Under the pieces are notes generated by a model. That model worked only from the letters and a program-made list of their open reading frames with translations, did no database searches and had not been told where the DNA came from. 64,000 nt of DNA from Acetobacter estunensis. Its GTDB lineage: Bacteria; Pseudomonadota; Alphaproteobacteria; Acetobacterales; Acetobacteraceae. The DNA is taken from assembly GCF_011516945.1 (NCBI RefSeq), contig NZ_WOTH01000013.1, positions 1 through 64,000 of the forward strand, read 5' to 3'. Positions 1 to 8,247 of the stretch are shown in pieces; within the stretch, counting starts at the first letter, position 1; each line of letters opens with the position of its first letter. The position numbers and the translations under genes are program-made.

Positions 1-61
1 TGCCAAGGCAATGAGGTTCAATCAGCGCCCATTGGGCGTCTGTCAGCACAAAGCGTTCCAT
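1..61 (-). mobile_element. IS5-type transposase, N-terminal fragment cut by the window edge
   Basis: Read on the minus strand, the first 61 bases open with ATG (59-61) and encode MERFVLTDAQWALIEPHCLG, the typical beginning of IS5-group (DUF4096-type) transposases, which start with LTDAQWALIEP. The rest of the element lies to the left of the window. The outer end of the element should fall near 75-90, just before sequence that belongs to the neighbouring helicase gene. I could not fix the terminal inverted repeat or a target duplication, because only one end is visible. Confidence 0.8.
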
Positions 62-90
62 CCGAAGCTTGAATCATAACCCAAGCCTCA

Positions 91-1044
91 TGTGAATCCC
101 CACAAACCCTAGTCCTCGGCGGAGCTGGAACCGGGAAAACGGTGCTGGCAATCGCTCGCGCCCAGCAACTCGCGAAAGACGGGTTCCGGACCATGTTAGT
201 CTGCTACAATGAATTGTTAGGCGCTGAGCTCGCTCGGCGCGTTGGCCAGACACCTAGCCTCACGGCTGGTACGTTTCATGCGCTATGCCTGCGAGAGGTG
301 CAACGCGCCGGGATAGTCGTCTCGAACAAGCGTGATCAAGCATGGTGGGAGGATGAGGCGCCATCAGTTCTCATCGATGCATGCTCGCGCAACGAAACCA
401 TCTACGACGCAATAGTCGTCGACGAAGGCCAGGATTTCTCGCCGAGCTGGCTCGATGCTCTCAAATGCGTGACTCGGAATGTCGAGGAAGCTCCGTTCTT
501 CATGTTCGCGGATTCGCGCCAAGACATTTGGCGCCGCGGGTGGGATCTCGATGCTGATTTCCCGTTTGTGTGGGAGTTGACGCGCAACATGCGTAACACC
601 CACCCGATCGCGAAACGCGTCGCGGCGATCGTGGGTGGCGATGCACAGGATCGTGGCATCCTTGGCCCCAATCCGATCTGGAGGGCGAGCGATGGGCCAG
701 CGAAAGAACGGGACGTCGTCAATGCCGTCGAGCATCTGCTGGATCAGGGATTCGGCCCCACGAGTCTCGTAGTCTTGTGCGGTTCGAGACGCATGGCGGA
801 GCGGTTGAGGGAACGATCAATCGGGCCGTTCTCGTTTGGGCTTTGGGGCAGTCGTGGTATTCCGGTGGAGACCGTATCGCGTTTCAAGGGCCTCGAATCG
901 CAAGCGATAATTCTCGTTCTCGATGGACCCTTCTCGAATGACGCGCCCACCTCAGCGTATGTGGGCATGAGCCGTGCCCGAAGCGTCCTAGTCGTGGTTG
1001 GCGACGGCGCGGATCAGTCACCGCTCAGCTGGGACACGCAGTGA
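91..1044 (+). pseudogene. UvrD/REP-type helicase, 5' end missing next to an IS
   Basis: This is a superfamily 1 ATPase/helicase. The reading frame is open from base 73 and has no plausible start before the Walker A motif GGAGTGKT (118-141), which normally lies well inside such proteins. It also carries motif II (VVDEGQD, about 415-435), a motif V/VI region with SRFKGLES, and YVGMSRAR near the end. Related proteins usually have an N-terminal nuclease-like (NERD) or other domain of 150 or more residues; here that part is absent and an IS5-type element abuts. In-frame TGA at 70-72 closes the frame upstream. The gene converges with drmB and overlaps it by 20 bases. Probably inactive unless translation starts at the GTG at 142, which would lose the Walker A motif. 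Confidence 0.75.
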
Positions 1045-2743
1045 CGTCGAAATAGCCAAGCCCCCCGGCAAGTGCTTTTCGCGACAGCCGCGTATTAAAC
1101 ATACGGCAGGAAGGTTCGCCCAGATGGAGACAGACCGCACAGGCACCTCCAGTGTCCTCGCAACCAGGGTCCAAAGCGCATCGGTGCTCGTCATCAACCA
1201 TCCCGTCCAATAGGTGATGGAGGTCGGATTCGAACAGAGCCTGTAGTCCGCCGAGCACGAAATCGCCGCGGGCTGCAGCATATACGAAGAATGAGAAGGC
1301 TGCTGGCAGGACGACCTCCGACAGGGCGCTTCGCTCGATGCCCGCAAAGACGGCGGCCCGTTTGATGAACGCATGCGAGATTGAATGAACCAGTTCGATC
1401 ACCTGCTCGGTGAGCGGATTGGGCCGGTCCATCGACCTCATCTCGGCCAGGATCGCTTCGGCCGCCTCACGACCTGTCGAAACGTCAGCGAACACGAAGC
1501 CCCGCTTGATCAACCATCGTAGGATCATCGTCGGGTCGAGCTTGACCAAGAGCGCCTCGGTCTGCGCCAAGTCACCATAGACGATGTATTCGCCGGTCTT
1601 CTCGCGATAGGTACGCAGCCTACTGTCACCGGGATTGGATTTGCCACGTGTGTAACCAAACTGAGCGGTAAGGACCGGGAACTTATCGATCAGTTCGATC
1701 CGCTCGATCCCAGCGCGCTTTAACGCGCGTGGGTAGTCCGATTGATATTGATCCCGCAGGACATCCGCAGTTGATCGAGCCAATAAATCGGCGATCTTGA
1801 TGCGGCTCTCGAAGGTCGCCAGCGCCACTTGCTTGGCTTGGCGTTCAGCATCTGCACGCAATTCAAGGTCGAGAACGAGAGACTTCTTCCCCGTCCCGGC
1901 CGCTTCAGGCATCGCAGCGATCATGGCGGAGATAGTCGCCTCGTCGAAGCCGCGGGCCTCAAGCAGCTTCCGGATTGATGTCGGGTTCTGTGCGGCCGCC
2001 GATTCGGTGAGCCGTCGCCCTACCATACCCTCAAGCATCCACTCGAGTGCCCGCTCTCCGCCTCCTGCCTGCTCAATCTGAACAAGAACCTCGCGACGCG
2101 GTGGATTGATCATGCTGATGCCGCGAGGCTTGAACACATTTCCCGATCGATGGACTGTGAATGAGAGCGCACCGCCCAGCGCGCAATCGCAGGATGCGCC
2201 GAAGCCGCGATCAAGATGCGTGCCTGGTGGGCACTCTGGGCAATAGAACACCAGTTCAGCTGCCGAGGCCGTTCCCGGGAAACGCACTGCCCTTTGTCCG
2301 TGCTGGGGACATTTTCGGACATATGGAGTTTTGATCGCGCCACAGGCTTCATGGTAGCCGACGAACGGGAGCTGGCCACGCCGCCCCGTCGCGCCGCATT
2401 TGCATCTTCCCATTGCATCATCATGGAGCCGCTTGCAGCGCTGGCACATGAAGAGCCGCGGAAACGGCTCGCAATAGAGACCTTCTTCCCGGTTCAAAGC
2501 GTGTACGCGCACCGGCTTGTGCGCCAGCAGATCATCGACGAAGCCGCCGTCTTGGCTTGGATTCGCCTCCTTCCAGGGATATGCTGCACGGATTAACTCC
2601 TCGCGCAGAGCCCCGGTGTCGATAGCCGTTACCGTTTTCGGATCATTCCACTTTTTGACCTTCCAGATGCCGCCGTCGGCGTCGACGGTCTGCTCGGGAA
2701 GATGCCCGAACAGTATTTGTGACCCGCTCCGCATCTCCCTCAT
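1025..2743 (-). CDS. drmB: DUF1998 protein, DrmB-like (DISARM-type defence)
   Basis: A protein of 572 residues. An N-terminal third rich in paired cysteines (CQRCKRL, then CKCG, CPQHG, CPECPPG and CDCALG, about residues 98-190) looks like a set of zinc ribbons. The C-terminal part (about 440-565) fits DUF1998: a helical block around HSISHAFIKRAAVFAG, then cysteines in CALDPGC and CAVCLHLGEPSCRMFN. In DISARM systems DrmB works with the helicase DrmA in blocking incoming phage DNA. The ATG overlaps the drmA stop codon (ATGA), so the two are translationally coupled. The reading frame is intact. The assignment rests on domain pattern and neighbour; no comparison was run. Confidence 0.8.
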   Translation of the reverse strand: MREMRSGSQILFGHLPEQTVDADGGIWKVKKWNDPKTVTAIDTGALREELIRAAYPWKEANPSQDGGFVDDLLAHKPVRVHALNREEGLYCEPFPRLFMCQRCKRLHDDAMGRCKCGATGRRGQLPFVGYHEACGAIKTPYVRKCPQHGQRAVRFPGTASAAELVFYCPECPPGTHLDRGFGASCDCALGGALSFTVHRSGNVFKPRGISMINPPRREVLVQIEQAGGGERALEWMLEGMVGRRLTESAAAQNPTSIRKLLEARGFDEATISAMIAAMPEAAGTGKKSLVLDLELRADAERQAKQVALATFESRIKIADLLARSTADVLRDQYQSDYPRALKRAGIERIELIDKFPVLTAQFGYTRGKSNPGDSRLRTYREKTGEYIVYGDLAQTEALLVKLDPTMILRWLIKRGFVFADVSTGREAAEAILAEMRSMDRPNPLTEQVIELVHSISHAFIKRAAVFAGIERSALSEVVLPAAFSFFVYAAARGDFVLGGLQALFESDLHHLLDGMVDDEHRCALDPGCEDTGGACAVCLHLGEPSCRMFNTRLSRKALAGGLGYFDVTACPS

Positions 2744-5700
2744 GACGTGCTGTTTCCCTTCAAGGGTGCCTGTTCCTCCACGTCGCGCAATGATGTCATC
2801 GGCGAACCGGTCGGCGACGCATCGGACGGGAACCGCGCATCAGCCGGAGGCTCCCGTAGATTCCGAGCGAAGCCTTCGAACCATCCCTGCAATTGCGCCC
2901 GCATGAACTCGTCATGCTCGTCGATCCCGATGTCGACTGCGATTGACCGCTCGTCATCGACCAGCATATCTGGATTGGCCTGCAAATATTGATTGAGGTC
3001 GCGGATCATCGTCATCCGGCCGTTTGAGGCTGGTTCATGGATCAGATTGATCCTAGCTAGCTCAAGACCTGATATCGTCCTCTCCAAGACCCTCCTGCTT
3101 TTCCGCGTGATCGGGATCGGCTCGACGAACCGATCGCCATGGGACACGAATTCTGGGAAAGCTCGATAAACGCTCGCGTCTCGCTCCCGGGTCATCTTGG
3201 GGACGACGATCACGAGTGCTGGCCACTTGCGACCGACGCGGGCAGTAGCTTGGATAAATTCCGCGACGCCGAGCGGAAAGGCCAACATGATCATCACATT
3301 GAGCCGATCGATGTCAACGCCGTGCGACATCATCGACGAGGCTGCGACTAGATGCAGTCGATCCTCATACTTCTGCTCGGCCGCCTCCAGTCGATCGAGC
3401 GTCCGCTTCACCTCTTCGAAACCGACTCTTCCGGTCAACGTGGCCACGTTGGGCGGAGGCTCAAGCTCGGCATATTGCGTCTCCGATGACCGAAGCACCG
3501 CGTCGATGTCCTGGAGCGTGTTCCCATAAATCACGTTCGTGCCGTACAGATCGATCAGGAATTGCGCGAAGCCTGCATCGATCGCTAGCTCGTTGCACAT
3601 CTGTTGAGGGTTGGAGACCATTCGACGGATGGCCCGCTGTAGGGTGACGATTAATCGATCCACGACAAACTCGACAGTCAGGCGGCGGGGCGCGAAGGCC
3701 ACGTATCTGCGCATCACCTGGCCAGAGTCAGCAGCCCAGAAACCTTGCCCATCAATCGGCGGAGGCTGCGGGAACACCCTAGCCTTGCGTCGGTAAAGAA
3801 CGTCGACTTGCTTGGCGTAGCCTGAAAGTGTCGCAGAAGAAGCGAGGATTTTCGGCTTGCTTCCGGTGAGCTGCTCCTGGATGCCGTCGAGAGCACACTC
3901 GTAATGCGCGTCGACCGCGCCGAGGCTGTCGCGGAGGAGATGCAACTCATCCTGCAAACGGAAACTCACCGGATAGAGTTCGGCCGCCATCGGCAAAGGA
4001 CCTGGCGCTCCACCGGGGCAGTCGGGGACGAAACAACCATTCGGGAACATGCTTCTGGTCGCATAGGTATATCCGTGGCCGGGCACTTTGCACTTGCCAT
4101 GAGGGCTGCCGACCAAGCCTCGCATTCCGGTCTGACGGGAGATGTTCGCGGCCTTGTCTAACGTCCCGATCACTATGGTCGGCAAGAAGCGCCAAATCTC
4201 ATCGTCGATGACATGGATCGGCAAAGGCGCGCCTGCCGTCGGGCAATCGGCGTTCGAGCAGATATGATCGAGGCGCCACAAGAGCCGGTCGAACTCGGTG
4301 CCAACGGTGCGTTCACGACAGAACGGACAACGGTCCAACAGCATGAAGGGATTCTGCTTCTCCTCCACCGTTTCCGCGTCGATGCCGCGTCGGGAACCGT
4401 CTTTCACGATTCTATTGGGTGTTGCACCCCCGCCGACGAGGAAACCCAGGGAGAATGGATCGCCGGGGAGGTCGACCTCTCGGCGGACCATCTCAGCGGC
4501 TGCAAGGGCATTCGCGAATCGCTGGGTCTGCTGCAACGACAGCAGCCGCAGTGGGAACCTCGACCATGCGGTGATCCCGGAAATCTTACCGCGCTTCCGA
4601 TCCAGGAACGCCGCGGTGAGCAGCAGGCCGAGATAGGTCTCGGTCTTACCTCCGCCCGTTGCGAACCAGACAATATCGACGATCTCCGCTTCGGCTATCG
4701 GGTCGACGAGACACCGCAGGTTCGCAAGTAGGAACGCGAGTTGGAAGGGCCGCCATTCATCGTACTTACCCGCCGCCGAAATCCGCATCGCCCGGTTCAT
4801 CAACTGGAAGGACGTGCGCAAACGCTCATTGGTCTCCAGCGACCGCACACCTGATCTGATCCGCTCTAGCTCCAATCGGAATTCGTCCTGTGCCTCTTGC
4901 GCTTCCTGGCGCATTCCGTCGGACCATTGCTCGGCACTGGCGCAAGCTTCAAGTGCGGCGTCAGACCAGACGCTGGCCGACCACTCCTCGAACGATCGCA
5001 GAAGACGACGGGCGCTTTCGATCGGGTCAGCCGCGAGTCTGGCGAAAGTCAGATCGGGCTTCTGGTCAGTTGACGGCCAGAACGTCGGCCGTTCTTTGGT
5101 GTGGGCTGGACCATCGCTCGTGCGGATTGTCCCCTCTTCGAAGATCGTGAAGCCGCAGTTGATGCCATAGGCCTGGACGTGTCGATCATAGCGGAACGAG
5201 TCGGGCAGCGTTTCCAGTTCGAAAGGCCGGCGCGCAAGGCCGATCACTTCCAGATAAGCTTCGAAGAAGCGTCCATCGGCGAAGTCGGTGATTTCTTGGC
5301 TAGTGTTGACGAACGTGATCTCCAAGGCTCGGGAGGACGGCGTGCGTCCGGTCATCCGGACGCGTATCTCCCCACTGAGACCCTCCGCACCGGTCGCAAC
5401 CAAGGCCTCGGTGATCGGTTCAGATCCGAAGATTTGATCCCCGTGCTTATCCTCGACGACGATCGGCACGGAGACGAGCACTGGATCGGTCTTGTCCCAC
5501 GCCCAACGGAGACCACCACCATCATCGGCCCTTCGTCGCTTCCAGAGGTGACTACCGACACGCACCTCGAATGAAAGGGGGAATTTCGCAGCAGGCCGAA
5601 TCCTCACACCGATCGCACAAGGCTCCAGTCGATCTTGCCGTTCGTCGGGGCGCGTCACGAAATCTTTGGGGCCAAGGCGTCCGAGCCAAAAACGGCCAGT

Positions 5701-5835
5701 TGGATCGACATGGGAACTGACTTCCTCATCTCCTCGCGCCTCGATCATCACCCGTCGCTCGAGCCATGCGACAAAGCGTTCCGCCGCTTGGTAACGAGCG
5801 GTGTCGTCGTTCGGGTTTTCGATCCAAGTGATCAT
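2740..5835 (-). CDS. drmA: SF2 helicase, DrmA-like (DISARM-type defence)
   Basis: A protein of 1031 residues with SF2 helicase motifs. Walker A lies in WFATGGGKTETY (about residue 390), followed by a block with AWSRFPLRLLSLQQTQRFA that resembles DrmA proteins. A DEAH-like motif II reads QDELHLL, an SAT-type motif III reads LASSATLSG, and motif VI reads QATARVGRKW near residue 880. Cysteine pairs between motifs I and II (CPFC and CSNADC, later CPGG) suggest an inserted zinc ribbon. In DISARM, DrmA with DrmB recognises and blocks unmodified entering DNA. I chose ATG 5835 rather than GTG 5841 because GAGGG lies six bases upstream. It follows the methyltransferase gene after about 190 bases and overlaps drmB by four. 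Confidence 0.82.
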   Translation of the reverse strand: MITWIENPNDDTARYQAAERFVAWLERRVMIEARGDEEVSSHVDPTGRFWLGRLGPKDFVTRPDERQDRLEPCAIGVRIRPAAKFPLSFEVRVGSHLWKRRRADDGGGLRWAWDKTDPVLVSVPIVVEDKHGDQIFGSEPITEALVATGAEGLSGEIRVRMTGRTPSSRALEITFVNTSQEITDFADGRFFEAYLEVIGLARRPFELETLPDSFRYDRHVQAYGINCGFTIFEEGTIRTSDGPAHTKERPTFWPSTDQKPDLTFARLAADPIESARRLLRSFEEWSASVWSDAALEACASAEQWSDGMRQEAQEAQDEFRLELERIRSGVRSLETNERLRTSFQLMNRAMRISAAGKYDEWRPFQLAFLLANLRCLVDPIAEAEIVDIVWFATGGGKTETYLGLLLTAAFLDRKRGKISGITAWSRFPLRLLSLQQTQRFANALAAAEMVRREVDLPGDPFSLGFLVGGGATPNRIVKDGSRRGIDAETVEEKQNPFMLLDRCPFCRERTVGTEFDRLLWRLDHICSNADCPTAGAPLPIHVIDDEIWRFLPTIVIGTLDKAANISRQTGMRGLVGSPHGKCKVPGHGYTYATRSMFPNGCFVPDCPGGAPGPLPMAAELYPVSFRLQDELHLLRDSLGAVDAHYECALDGIQEQLTGSKPKILASSATLSGYAKQVDVLYRRKARVFPQPPPIDGQGFWAADSGQVMRRYVAFAPRRLTVEFVVDRLIVTLQRAIRRMVSNPQQMCNELAIDAGFAQFLIDLYGTNVIYGNTLQDIDAVLRSSETQYAELEPPPNVATLTGRVGFEEVKRTLDRLEAAEQKYEDRLHLVAASSMMSHGVDIDRLNVMIMLAFPLGVAEFIQATARVGRKWPALVIVVPKMTRERDASVYRAFPEFVSHGDRFVEPIPITRKSRRVLERTISGLELARINLIHEPASNGRMTMIRDLNQYLQANPDMLVDDERSIAVDIGIDEHDEFMRAQLQGWFEGFARNLREPPADARFPSDASPTGSPMTSLRDVEEQAPLKGNSTS

Positions 5836-5877
5836 TAACACCCTCTATCAATGATGGGCGGAAGCGCACAATACCTA

Positions 5878-6013
5878 TCAGACGCCGGCTCTTGGTGGGC
5901 CGAGTAATTCAACCAGATCATCGATGAGCCCACGCTTGCTTTTCAATCCACATTGCCAGGTCGTCAAGACTTCCAAACTGCGCCGTCTGGGAAACGTGAT
6001 GTTGGTCGCGATT
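5878..6013 (-). pseudogene. Vsr mismatch endonuclease, C-terminal relic
   Basis: Between the methyltransferase and drmA, minus-strand translation gives EVLTTWQCGLKSKRG and then LIDDLVELLGPPRAGV followed by TGA. The segment VLTxWQCxLK plus a trailing amphipathic helix and LGPP is how very-short-patch repair endonucleases end. Just upstream another frame reads FNRDQHHVSQTA, resembling the preceding Vsr helix, so a frameshift lies near 5970. Everything N-terminal, including the catalytic part, is gone. Vsr enzymes repair T:G mismatches caused by deamination of 5-methylcytosine and are normally encoded beside cytosine-5 methyltransferases, as here. Confidence 0.6.
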
Positions 6014-6024
6014 AAACCCACCTC

Positions 6025-7710
6025 TTAATTCGAGATGCTATCTTTCTGTCGATCCCAGCAGAAGACCCGCGCGAGCAGGAGCGGGTTTACCGTCGAGCCG
6101 ATGAGCAGTCCGGCCAAGATCGTCGCCGAGTTCCGCGTTAATTTGGCCACCCCCGACAGGGCTTCTGCGGCGGCGCCATGTTGATGCTGGATAAGTGCTT
6201 CAATCACGCTGGCGGCTTCGTCTGCGTGTTGCGAAAGCGATGCAGACAGCGCTGAACCGATCTCGTCCAGCTTATCGAGGAGCATGAATGGCCGGATGCC
6301 CCCCGGTCTGCGATGCGTCCAGACGGCTTGCATATTGCGGATGTCGGCAGACGCAACAAATTGACGCACTTCCTCGAGATAGGGAGCGGCGGCCTGCTTC
6401 AAAGCTTTCTTGGACCTAGTTTTGAGGTATCTCGCGGTCTCCTCGTCCAGTTGGAGGGAATGGATCGCTTTTGATGTGCCAAAATAGAAGGCCACGCCCC
6501 ATTTAACGATCTCGCCCGAGCAATCATTGTCAAGCTCGAAGCGCACCCCACTCTTCAATTGAAGGCTGGGGATCGCGAACTTGAACGTCCTGTTGGCCGG
6601 GTAGCGCACGCCAGCACGATCTGGAGGGGTCTCGACCGGGATCGGCTCTGGTCGACGAAGGGCAGTCGCGGCTTGAGGAAGCAATGGCACCTCCTTCGCG
6701 TTGCGCCGCTGCAGCACCTGTCCCATAAGGTAGGAAAAAGCCGGAGGGATCGCGTTGCCGATCATACGGAGTTTTTGGCCATAGTTAGCGCCGTAGAATT
6801 GGAAGGTGACCGGAAATCCTTGGAGACAGGCGCGCTCGCGCAGGGTTAACCTCCGGTAGGCGTCATCGCGGCCAGGCACCGCGATGACGATGCTTTCGCG
6901 TGAAACCCTAGTGCATGTCGCCGTGATGGTCCGCACGGTCCTGTCCATCGGATCAGGGAACGGCATCGAATTATAGACCGTGTGCGTCATTTTGTTCGCA
7001 CGGTTGATCCGAACCTCTTCCGGGCTCAGTAAATCCTCTTCGACATGGTCTATCAGGTCGGAGCGATCGATCTCGAAACCATAGATCGGATCGACCACCG
7101 GAGTGGCCGCCAACCCGGAGACAATGTCGCCAAGCGTGCATGGGGCCGACGTAGGCTTGTACGATTTGAGCAACTCCATGTCGAAATTGCCCGCGATGCA
7201 CCGACGCCGGCGTTGCGGAATGCCGAATTCGGCCATGTCGACGACGTGCGTTACACAGCCGAGATGAGAGAAGTCCGCCAAGACGCCGCCAACTTCGAGT
7301 TCCTTTTCGATGATCTTCGCCACCCGTGGGACGTTCTCCATCGCCCACATCCGCGGCTTCAGGTGATCAACGATCGTCAAGAATTGGATGATGTCCTTCA
7401 AGCCATCGACGAGGTCACCACCGCCTCCACGATTACTGAAGGAAAATTGGGTACAAGGTGGACTACCGACGACAATGTCGATATCGGTCGGCAGGTCCTT
7501 GAGGGCCAACCGACGGATATCGACGGTCTGGGCCTGATGCGAGTTGTTCTTGAAATTGGTCTCGTTCGCTGGTCCCCAGAGCTCGTAGGATGCAACCACC
7601 TCCACGCCGGCCAGTTGGAGGCCAAGCGACCATCCTCCGACGCCAGAATAAAGATCGATTGCCCTCGCTGTCCGCACTCTTTTGTCCATGCCGCCCCGAC
7701 TCCGCTTCAT
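6025..7710 (-). CDS. DNA (cytosine-5) methyltransferase, DrmMII-like
   Basis: A protein of 561 residues that transfers a methyl group to C5 of cytosine in DNA, presumably marking host DNA in the adjacent DrmA/DrmB system. Motif I is AIDLYSGVGGWSLG, motif IV holds the catalytic cysteine in GSPPCTQFS, motif VI is ENVP, motif VIII is PQRRRRC, and motif X is GNAIPPAF. The catalytic domain ends near residue 350. About 210 further residues without a recognised fold follow, more than a minimal enzyme needs. TTG 7746, ATG 7710 and ATG 7689 are all possible starts; I prefer 7710. A Vsr relic follows directly. In class 2 DISARM the methyltransferase is of this m5C type. Confidence 0.85.
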   Translation of the reverse strand: MKRSRGGMDKRVRTARAIDLYSGVGGWSLGLQLAGVEVVASYELWGPANETNFKNNSHQAQTVDIRRLALKDLPTDIDIVVGSPPCTQFSFSNRGGGGDLVDGLKDIIQFLTIVDHLKPRMWAMENVPRVAKIIEKELEVGGVLADFSHLGCVTHVVDMAEFGIPQRRRRCIAGNFDMELLKSYKPTSAPCTLGDIVSGLAATPVVDPIYGFEIDRSDLIDHVEEDLLSPEEVRINRANKMTHTVYNSMPFPDPMDRTVRTITATCTRVSRESIVIAVPGRDDAYRRLTLRERACLQGFPVTFQFYGANYGQKLRMIGNAIPPAFSYLMGQVLQRRNAKEVPLLPQAATALRRPEPIPVETPPDRAGVRYPANRTFKFAIPSLQLKSGVRFELDNDCSGEIVKWGVAFYFGTSKAIHSLQLDEETARYLKTRSKKALKQAAAPYLEEVRQFVASADIRNMQAVWTHRRPGGIRPFMLLDKLDEIGSALSASLSQHADEAASVIEALIQHQHGAAAEALSGVAKLTRNSATILAGLLIGSTVNPLLLARVFCWDRQKDSISN

Positions 7711-7862
7711 AGTTCCACTTGAATAGATCTTCTCCGGATTTGGCAAGATTCTTTCTCGCCAGATCGTCAGAAAGCGCCGATTGATCTCTCAATGATCTCG
7801 AACAAATGAAGAAGCGCAAGCCGCGCCCAGAAAACGAAAGGCGACTATTGCGGCAGCGGAGC

Positions 7863-8210
7863 TCAACCAGCCATGAACGGGCGGACATGTTCTTTGCCGC
7901 CATCAAAACAGGGTTGGCACTGTCAAAATTGGCGCGCTGATCGGCAATGCCATAGAACCATTTTGGCCCGTGGATGAGATTATTGCGCGGTCGGTGTACG
8001 ATCAGCAGCGCGGTCAGGACGGCGGCCGGATCGTTATGACCGGCAAGGACCGGTTGGGTCGTCAGGACATACGTCGCCGCCATGTTGAGGCCGCCAAACC
8101 GCTCTGTGAGCCTTCCGTCCTGCCATTACCGGTCACGAAAATAAGCGAACGACTCTGGGACCAATGCTGGATTGAGGCAGTCGGCTGCATCAATTAACGG
8201 CCTCTGGCGA
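7863..8210 (-). pseudogene. Relic of a HEPN-motif protein
   Basis: Minus-strand translation gives LIDAADCLNPALVPESFAY, FRDR, a TAA stop (8126-8128), and then in the same frame WQDGRLTERFGGLN and a longer segment containing RNNLIHG followed by KWFYGIADQRANF. R-N-x-x-x-H is the signature of HEPN RNase domains. The stop falls where an aromatic residue would be expected. Near 7890 a missing base would restore a short C-terminus (KEHVRPFMAG, stop at 7863-7865). The 5' part is missing, and the relic abuts the truncated helicase at about 8210-8250. No function can remain unless the fragment starting at 8083 is made. Confidence 0.5.
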
Positions 8211-8247
8211 ACCGTGAGTCGCCAGAAGCGACGCCTCAAACAGGCCC

